This document shows positions 56,000 to 64,000 of a DNA stretch of 64,000 bases, piece after piece. The notes under the pieces were generated by a model. It did no database searches. It saw only the letters and a list, made by a program, of their open reading frames with translations, and had not been told where the DNA came from. The DNA is from Cenococcum geophilum 1.58 (Eukaryota; Ascomycota; Dothideomycetes; Gloniales; Gloniaceae): positions 310,001-374,000 of the forward strand of contig KV748219.1 in NCBI GenBank assembly GCA_001692895.1. Reading direction: 5' to 3'. The first letter of the stretch is position 1. Every line of letters begins with the position of its first letter. The position numbers were made by a program, and so were the translations under genes.

Positions 56000-58900
56000 T
56001 ATTTCGTATATTCGTATTAGGTGGCAATTATTTACTTTTATATCGTGTCTATCTAGCCAGAGTAGGCCGTAAAGGATAGTCTTTGTAGAATTCTTTTACT
56101 AGGGAAGGCGCGTTGGTCTTAATCTAGTTATAGGTCTCCTAAGTTTATATTTTATATCCTTCCTATTTAATAAGAAGTTTAAATTATTTAGATTATATCT
56201 TCTATTATATATCGTTAATCGAGTTAATAAAGTAAGAGCTGTTGCCGTTATTAACAATTATAGAAGGTAGCGGTGGTACTTCGCGAATTATAGGTTTACC
56301 CTTTAAGGGTTATAGCAAGTTTACGTAAAACGTTAAATGTATTTTTATCTTAGTTGGCAATTTAAGTTTATAAGCGTATAGGCTTAGTTTCTTCTTAACT
56401 TAGTACGGGCCCGTAAACTTCTAGTCTAGTTTCTTTAAGGGTCGTTAAGTCTTTAGGTTTTGTGTATTTAGGTAAACTATATTACCTTCCTTAAAGTCCT
56501 ATATAGGAGCTCGTCCTTTATTTATATGCTATTCCTATACCGTTTAAGCGTACGCTAATTTACTTCGTAATAGTTCTATTAACTGCTTTATTTAATTAGC
56601 AAAGTTATATACGTTAATTAGTTAAATCCTCTTAATCGTAAGTCCTGTTGTATTAATTTTAGGTTATAGCTTAAATCTAAGTTAAGGGTCTTATCCGTAG
56701 GTTGCGTAGAACGGCGTTACACCTATTAATTTGTTTTTTGTATTATTTATAGTAAACTTAGCTAACAGTAGCTACTTTTCCTAGTCGTTTTATAGGTAGG
56801 AGCAGTATATTTATAGGTATTGTTTTATAATCGCGTTTATAATTTTAGTTTAACCATCTATCTCTAAATAAAATATAGTTAAGAGTTATATTTATATACT
56901 TAATTATTTATATAGGGCTTACTAGAAGTCTAAAACAAACTAGCTTCTACGGTTAGATATTATTAAATTAGAAAGTCCGTATAGCTTAAAAACGTACTTA
57001 ATAAAACATTCGGCTACTAATATTATATTAATTAAGTCCATAGGAATCATATATCGCATTTTTATAAAATGGTTAATAACTACTATAACATTTGTAAACC
57101 TATTACTATTAAGTAGGTTAACTATAAAGTTAATTAAGATATCTCGCTATCTTTATATTGGAATTAGCAACGGTTAAAGTACTCCTTACTTCTTTATATA
57201 AGAGGTCTTCCCACACATACACATTCTGTATACTTAAACGTATTTTCGTATATAGTTGTATATTATAGGCCAGTAATATACTTATTGGATAATCTTATAG
57301 GTCTTTATATAGCCAGGATACCCTATTATAGGGGAATTGTATATAAATTCGAGTATTTTAAATTGTAAGGGTTCGGAATTTAGGACTACTATCTTCTATT
57401 AATAGTATAACCGATTATTGCGGATTTCGCATTTAGTGAGTATAATATCCTTATATTGCCTTCTCCCTATTTAAATCGCTTTTATTATATCTACTATCTA
57501 GGGGTTATTCTTATATTCGTGCTCTATTAATTTATTAATTTCTATATCCCACTTATTAATTTCTAATTCATTCCTATTAAGCTCCGCGTCTAAAAACATA
57601 GAGTGTAGTTTCTTAAAGTGTTTAGGGGGTAGTAGAATTTGCGATTAATTTATAATCCGTTTATTAGAGGCGTTTATAGGTAAATCCTATAATTATTATA
57701 TTAATAAGTTAGGCTTCTAATTAAGTTTACTAGGTTAGTATATAATCTTAAAGTCAAATTATAAGAGGTATTTGGCCTAATAAATTTAGCGCTGCGTTAA
57801 TTGCTTTATAGTTATAAAGTACTACAGGTTTTTATAGTCTATTAATACGCGTATTAGAAATAACAATCCTTTAAGTTCTAAACGCCATTATTTAAAGCAT
57901 CTAATAATTGTAAGTAGTTCCTTATTATATATCTTATAGTTTAATTTAGTAGGGGTAAGTTTCTGGGAGAGAAAGGCTACTGGGCGTAGCTCGCCGTTCT
58001 TATTATATTGCGATAACACTCCTAGTGTATAATTAGACGAGTTTGTTTTGACGATATATTTAAGGTCCGGATTAAAGTAGGCGAAAATCGGAGTAGTTAT
58101 AAAACGATATTTTAGGTCGTTAAAAGCTTATTTATATTTAGTAGTCCATTTAAATCTTATATTCTTTCTTATTAAGTTTACTAATAGCTAAACAATTTTT
58201 AAGAAGTAATTAATAAATCGACGGTAGAAATTTGCGAATCCTAGAAATCCTTAGATGTCTTATATACTACTAAGACTTTCCTAGTTTATAATTGTAGCGA
58301 TTTTCTTAGGGTCTATTTTAATTCTATTACGGGATATAATTAGGCCTAAGTACGTAACTTCAGACGCATAGAACTTGCATTTCTTAATATCGCATTATAA
58401 GCCTACGTCTTGCAGGCATTTAAGGACTATTTAGACGTGCTTCTAATACTTAAAAAGCAAAGATAAGTAAAGTAAGATATTATTAATATACGCGGTAACG
58501 AATATATTAAGGAATTCGCGAAGCGTATTATTAACGTATTACTAAAATATATTAGGACCGTTTTTTACACTAAACAGCATTATTAGGTATTTAAAAAGTC
58601 CCTATCGTATACAGAAAGCTATATACTTCTTATCTCCTTTACAAATACGGATTTAATTAAAGGTAGCAACTACGTTAAGCTTCGTAAAGTATTGTGCTTT
58701 CGCTAAGCGGTTAAGCATTTCTTAAAGTAGAGAAATTGGATATCGGTTTTAAATTGTAATCGCATTTAGGGCTTAATAATTAATATAGAACCTTAAGCCT
58801 CCTCTAAGTTTCTTAATAAATAGTATAGGTAAGGCGAATAGTAATTAACTAGGGCGAATAAATCCTTTCTCTAGGTACTCTTTAAGGTATTATCGCATTA

Positions 58901-60950
58901 TAAGCAGCTCTTTTTATAACATACCGTATAATAGGCCGAACTTTAGTATTATACCAGGTTTAAGTTCTATTTTAAAATCGTGCTTATCTTAATATAGGGG
59001 TAGTTAATCTATAAATTATTTCTTAAACGTATTAATTAGATTATAATATTCTTTAGGTATAAGGGGTTAGGGGTTAATATATTACTTTAGTTCTAATACT
59101 TTTTTAATCTCTTCTAGTATTATAGTAAAGATCTTATAGTCTCGTTTTCTTACTAACGAGTAAAAGGGTGCGGCTTATACTATATAAATTTTAAGGGGTT
59201 TTAATATATTATCTTCGCATTCTTTACCGCAATTAGCAGTTATAACTTTATTATATTAGTTTAAGGTTTATAGTAAGGGTAATATATATTATATTAAATT
59301 TAAATAGTTATATATATGTTTATAGGGCAAGTAGTATTTTAAGTAATAACTTCGGCAATAGGTTATACAAAATTTTAGTATTTCTTTAACCCAGCTAATT
59401 AAGGGGTTGTGTTATTTTAGCTATCCGTATCTAAGTATTACCTTATAATGCTTTAAGGGTGTTATAAATAGGGAAACGTATTTAAGGTATTTACCTATCC
59501 GCATCTTTATAAGAGCGTAGTGCGTTAGTTCACTATATATTAAAGGCTTACTATTAAAGCCTTATAGGCCTTAGGGCTTATTAAGTTTCTTTAAATTTAA
59601 GCGTTAAGTTTTTATATAGTTCGTATTAATAAAGCCCATACTAGTAGCTCTACTATCTATAAGGATTTATACTTCCTTCCATTTTCTAAGTATTTAAATT
59701 TCGCCGAGTATATTAAGGGAGTTGTGTTATATATTAGCGCTAGAAGAGCCTAGATACTTATACTCTTCCACTTTTTATCCTAAGGCGCGACTTAGCCCTA
59801 GGACAATTTATTTTCCGAATTAACTAAAGGTAAGATACTTTGTAGCGATTAAGTATAATTTATAGAATAAGTGCAACTTAAGGACTAAAAGGAGCTACAA
59901 CAAACTTTTTCAAAAGGGTAAGTTCGGCAATCCCTTTAAATATATCCCTTTTTTCCACATCCAAAATATTCTCTATTTATGGCTTATATTCTTTATTTAT
60001 TGGTTCCTAAGGGTATATAGGATTAAGTGGTATTAAGGTCCATAGGGTTATACGTAGGGCTTTTAGGTCTTAAAGACGGGTCGCGCTTTAGGGTATATAT
60101 TGGTTTTATAAAGTTTTAAAGTTAGCTTTAGGGAATAAGTCTATTTATTATATCGAAGGTCCTTATTAATTCGTTAATATATTATAGCAAATTCGGGTAA
60201 ATCCTTTAGCAGTTCTCTGCCTACTAACTATACTCTAATTTTATCCAAAATAGCTTAACGGAGAGTAGCAACTCTAGCAGCTTTATTCCAATTTAGTTTA
60301 CTAATAAGGCCTAAAAATTCCGAAAAGAAGCTGGTAAAGTCTCAGTTCCGTTATTGTAGGGTTTTAAGTTTAGTAATAGCTGTATATTCGCGGCTAGCAT
60401 TATTATATATTTATTCTAGTAGAGAGATAAAGATTTTAAAATTAATAAAGGTGCTATTACGGAAGAATGGGTCCATAGTTTATACAGCATCTTTACTTAA
60501 ACGAGATATTCTATAGCTAATCTTACTAGCTTCGGTAGGGTATTAATTATAGTTTGTTAAAAGTTTAAGACGGAGCTTAGTTATAAAGGGACGTAGGTTA
60601 TTTTAATTTCTATTAAACATTAGAGGGTTAGGGAGCTTTTTAGATTTTGTAGTAGGTACTAGGTTTATTATAGGTATAAGTTAAGCTACCATTACTAGTT
60701 TAGGGTTTATATTTAATAGGTTAGGTTCGCATATAGTTATTTTAATTTTATTTAGAGGTGTTGCTATTAGGGTCTTTAACGCAAGTACTTTGGCGTTATA
60801 GAGTTCTTTACGTATTACTTTAATTAATTGCTAATGCTAAGCTTCTAGTATAGTTTGTTACTGGGCCAAGGCATCCATAAAGGACTATTATATTATAGTT
60901 ATTTATTCCCTAACTAGGGCCATAATAGTTGTCGTGGCGGATTTAAGTTC
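56000..60950 (-). pseudogene. Gypsy gag-pol remnants
   Basis: Minus-strand remnants, from right to left: gag helical body (about 60,000-60,900), a protease region not clearly readable (about 59,300-59,900), reverse transcriptase (about 58,240-58,900, catalytic YINN), RNase H (about 57,700-58,200), integrase (about 56,500-57,600) and chromodomain (56,050-56,220). All are riddled with TAG/TAA. Domain limits are approximate, judged from order and spacing apart from the RT and chromodomain motifs. Confidence 0.75.
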
Positions 60951-60989
60951 GTTTGCTATTTTAAAGGTATTAGTATTAACGCAACGTAA

Positions 60990-61292
60990 TATAAGGGCGC
61001 GGAGAGACTTTAGGGAAGATTTAAAGGAACGATATAAATTCTATCTAAATCTAAGAGTATATAGCTCTCGCTAAGAACAAGACATTGCGTAAAGAAGAGA
61101 AGGGAATAATAAGAGAATTATATAATTAAATAGTCAGGGGCTTGGTGGTCGATGCGTGCGCATATACGCACGCGGTCTTCGACGGACTTCGGTAATTCGA
61201 TTAATCTGGCAGAATTCGGTCAAAGCGTCGGAATTCGTCTGTCGAGTGTTTCACCGAGACATTCCTACTGTAACTGGGCTAGTCCCGTTACA
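60990..61292 (-). repeat. Gypsy LTR, right (5' LTR)
   Basis: 303 bp, TATAAGG...GTTACA. The first dinucleotide TA is a mutated TG, as the left copy shows. This copy is otherwise less mutated and allows a 89-codon chance open frame (61,156-61,425) that runs into flanking DNA. The target duplication GACCT follows. Confidence 0.92.
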
Positions 61293-61297
61293 GACCT

Positions 61298-61760
61298 TCC
61301 AAAAGCTCCTCTTCCCACTCCTTCTTAATTATATCCCGCACCGCCTTAATCTTATTAATCTTATAGGTAATCTTAGAGAGCTTTCTAATGTCTATAAATG
61401 CATTTTCCCACTCTTTACCTTCTAAGTTTCCCTTAAGCTCCGCATCCTTCTCAATCTCAATTATTACATTTTTTGCAGCCTTAACTATATTATACTCCTG
61501 GTTTAAAATAACCTACGTTAAACCATAATAGATGTTTACACGCTAATTAACTGGATGGCTTTAGGCAGCTCTAAGGATAACTTTTATTATTTGCGCCTTT
61601 CCTTAGTATACAAGGGCCATTAATTAGATAGTAGGGGGCTAAGGCAGCGGCTTTCTTTTTAAGCGGAGTTCTATAGTTCTAGGCATTTTTATAGTAAAAT
61701 TTCATATATATAACGGGCGTATAGGTAGTATTTTAAGAAAAGAGTTATAATAGTGCCTTC
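61298..61760 (-). pseudogene. Upstream part of the coding relic split by the gypsy element
   Basis: Minus-strand text (AAKNVIIEIEKDAELKGNL, EWENAFIDIRKLSKITYKI, RDIIKKEWEEELLE) runs up to the target site and continues in frame at 54,922 with PYKLFYIYYALKSIRIF. It is lysine/glutamate-rich and probably helical. Family not recognised. Confidence 0.6.
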
Positions 61761-61870
61761 TTAGCGCTTAAGAAAAGCAAATAAGTGCGTATAATTAAAT
61801 AAGATAAGATAATAGGAAATCAAAACAAAGGCCTTATAGTATTTTCTAGAAAAAGGTGAATTAAAAAGGG

Positions 61871-61955
61871 CTGTTACGTGAAATCTTAAGATGTTAAGGA
61901 ACTTCAACCAGCGGTTAAAGTTGTCTAATTGGTTAGATTCTCCTTGCCAAGACTT
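61871..61955 (+). repeat. ~85-bp dispersed repeat, second copy inside the gypsy element
   Basis: tgttacgtgaaatcttaaga and the following 65 bp (aaggaacttcaaccagcggt, tctaattggttaga, ccttgccaagac) match the reverse complement of 55,432-55,517 with transition-type differences. The TGTTACG start would suit an LTR end, but no other boundary was found. Confidence 0.65.
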
Positions 61956-62880
61956 TTATATGTTAATAATATAAACATTAACAATTTTCTAAAAGAATTA
62001 ATAAGACTTAGATAACGTTTAATTCTAGCCTTTAGTATACTTAACTAAGATTCCTTAAAGTAAAGTAACTCTCCTCTTAGCTTAAAAGGAAAATAAATAT
62101 ATTAATTTGAAAACTATAGAGCGTGAAAATATAAAATGCTTATAAGAGATAGCCATTAGTAATGAAAATTGGGGGAAGAAGACCACGTATTTCTTATAAG
62201 AACAGTTATTAAGACAGAGGATTTAAAACCAGCTTTAAAGAACTAAGCTTCTTTTCTTAATTCCCTATAGTAGCGAGATAAGGTAAAAGTGTAGTAGAAG
62301 ATTCTTAGTCCTTATAGTTGCTTTGCGTATTCTATATAGAGGTAAAGAAAATAAAAGAGTTGCTTCTTATAGACAGCTATTCTAAGTAACAGCTTACTTA
62401 TAAAAGGATCTTTATAGGAGGCTACTTTTTAGTAGGGTTTATATAATCCTTAAGGCGCAGTAAAATCGTAGTATAGCTAGAAAGGAGGGATGTATATAAA
62501 GGATAGGTGTAAAGAAGGTAGGAGGACCTTATAAATAAGGAGCCGGCTAATCCTTCCTAGAGGACACCTTTCCTAATAGCTAATATTACCTTGTGCTATG
62601 CCGAAGCCTAACTTTACTTTCTATAGGATATAGAGCTAGTTCCCCCTCCCCTACCTAAGAATTTAACTGTCCCCTAGTCAAAGCATTTATACTCACTCCT
62701 ATTAAATACTGCCGGCTTAGTTATCTCTACCTTTTATATTAATCTCCTCCTTTATAAGGCTTCTTCTAGTTCTTATACTCGCCTCTACGCCCGCGTTTAT
62801 CGTAACAATAGTTTAGTTATTAGTTTATCTGCCTATACTATAGCTTTCTCCTTAAGTGCCCCTTCTTCTGTAAAGACCTC
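61956..62880. other. RIP-degraded DNA, nothing identified
   Basis: TpA-rich with no readable frame. It probably includes the 3' end of the gypsy relic that continues to the right, but no LTR was matched. Confidence 0.4.
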
Positions 62881-62899
62881 TTCTATATTACGGTTACTA

Positions 62900-63900
62900 T
62901 TATTTATACGGTCTTCTAGTCTAATTTCCTTAGAATCTTATATAAGGAACCGTTTCAACCTATTCCCATATAAAGTGCCTCTTATTTTAGTGCTATTAAG
63001 GGTTTTAAGTTTATAGAAACCTTTTTCCGACGCCGTTTTAATCCGGAAGGGGCCCTACCATTTTAGCTGCAGCTTTTGCCATCGCGATATATCTTTTGCC
63101 TTCTTTATACCTTATAACAGCACAAGCTCCCTAAGCTTAAGCTCGCTTTTACGGGTATTCTTTATCTTATTAAAGTACTCTTTATTAGCTAGATAATAGC
63201 GGCGCACCCTCTCCTAAGCTTCTTTATTATTTATTTCTTGCCGCTTAAACTATTTTATTTTTAGTACAATTAGTTCTTTTATTATCTTTACCTTATTTTA
63301 CGGGAGTGTCTACTATATAGGGAGACAGAGTTTAATTAGGAGTATATATTCTTATCTATAGACTATTTACGCCGGTATTATTCCCGTTATTACCTTAACT
63401 ATTATTTGGTTAACCTAAAGGGCTTTCGGCAGGTTCTATACCTAGCCGCCTCTATACTTTACTAACACTACTACTAGGGGTTAATGTCCTTTCTTAACTA
63501 GGCCTAATCCTTATAAATAGTAGGCTAGCCTAAAAGGTACTCTCTAGCTACCGCCAGATACTGCTTTCTAGATTTAGCCGTTAGCATATAGAAAATATCC
63601 ATTAAGACCCGTTTTTAAAGGGCAGCTATCTAAGTTAGATATAAGGCTTCCTCCTCTCGCTTTAATAAATGTCTCTGGCACTTAGGACATTTTTCCGTAT
63701 ATTTCTTAACCATTTTATAGAGTCTAGGCCACTAATATCGTGCTAATACCTTTATATACGTTCCTTCCTTCCTATAGTATCCGTTCTCGTTATATATCTA
63801 TTACACTATTTCCTTCTAGTATTTCTTACCATCTACTACTCTTCGCAGTAGTATATTTTTGCTTATTCTTCTAAATAGGAGTCATTCTTTAATCTTAAAT
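62900..63900 (-). pseudogene. Second Ty3/gypsy relic, integrase region
   Basis: The minus strand shows the integrase zinc-binding end near 63,640-63,760 (WPRLYKMVKKYTEKCPKCQ, the HHCC-type CxxC) and, about 600 bp further on, the integrase C-terminal text (ELKLRELVLL, KAKDISRWQKLQLKW, GPFRI, KGFYKLKTLNSTKIRGTLYG, NRLKRF, about 62,935-63,170). This order fits a fungal Ty3/gypsy integrase entering from the right. The catalytic centre between is too decayed to read. Stops are TAG/TAA. The element continues past the window. Confidence 0.7.
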
Positions 63901-64000
63901 TTAACTGCCTTGCGTTTAAAGCTTTTAACCTCTTTTATGGTCATTTCTTAAGGTCTTTAAAGCGTTAATAGCTATTGCGCAATTTTCCAGCATTCTTTAG

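Larger units (their letters stand above)
54923..61292 (-). mobile_element. Complete Ty3/gypsy chromovirus-type LTR retrotransposon, inactivated
   Basis: 303-bp LTRs, a 5-bp target duplication (GACCT) and a polypurine tract directly next to the 3' LTR (cccccctttta on plus at 55,228-55,239) define the element. Coding remnants run on the minus strand: gag about 60,000-60,900; reverse transcriptase with FCIR.GLFKYLIMLFSV and catalytic YINN at 58,479-58,490 (YxDD expected, both Asp turned to Asn by G-to-A); RNase H and integrase about 56,500-58,200; and a C-terminal chromodomain near 56,050-56,220 (NAPSLVKEFYKDYPLRPT). The gag-RT-integrase-chromodomain order identifies a chromovirus. Heavy stop content shows it is dead. 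It interrupts an older coding relic and contains a fold-back element. Confidence 0.9.

Noticed and set aside
61156..61425. 89-codon frame across the right gypsy LTR end
   Set aside because: It straddles the LTR/host junction and the target duplication, so it cannot be an original gene.

Overview
The window is from a filamentous ascomycete (Pezizomycotina). The genes carry short 54-82 nt introns with GTAAGT-like donors and CTAAC/CTGAT branch sites, the gene types are fungal STAND/NLR-like proteins and an rvt-like reverse transcriptase, and the flanking DNA carries the mark of repeat-induced point mutation (RIP): CpA/TpG are scarce, TpA is plentiful, CpG is largely kept, and old coding frames are full of TAG/TAA where CAG/CAA would be expected. 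No tRNA, rRNA, CRISPR array or bacterial feature was seen.

Layout. (1) About 1-31,050 is a RIP-degraded block. It holds an AAA-ATPase relic (minus), an island of undamaged minisatellites (4,488-6,780), long unreadable stretches, a complete Ty1/copia element (14,945-20,983, minus, 172-bp LTRs, 5-bp target duplication), a tandem repeat near 23.4-23.9 kb, a chromodomain relic, a DUF3435/tyrosine-recombinase relic of the Starship-captain type, and a gag relic. (2) About 31,050-48,300 is an unmutated gene island: an ankyrin-repeat pseudogene; a 2,098-residue NACHT-TPR STAND protein (five exons, plus strand); a single-exon rvt-like reverse transcriptase (minus); and a two-exon gene with an NLR-type N-terminal helical domain followed by a coiled coil (minus). 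It ends in a short broken reading frame with a C-terminal membrane helix. (3) About 48,300-64,000 is a second RIP block: a RecQ-type helicase relic, an unidentified minus-strand coding relic split by a complete chromodomain Ty3/gypsy element (54,923-61,292, 303-bp LTRs, 5-bp target duplication) that itself contains a 414-bp fold-back element, and the integrase of a further Ty3/gypsy relic running off the right edge.

How it fits together. The island holds two NLR-architecture genes and one ankyrin pseudogene around an rvt gene, enclosed by RIP-silenced mobile DNA with a captain-like recombinase relic about 1.5 kb outside its left edge. The NACHT gene and rvt converge (366 bp between stop codons); rvt and the coiled-coil gene are tandem on the minus strand. 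Any functional link between the RT and the NLR-type genes is inference only. The rvt protein reads Asp-Glu where Asp-Asp is expected in RT motif C, which is its most testable oddity.

Gene models were assembled by eye from frames, splice signals and phase. Domain names rest on remembered family motifs, not on searches.
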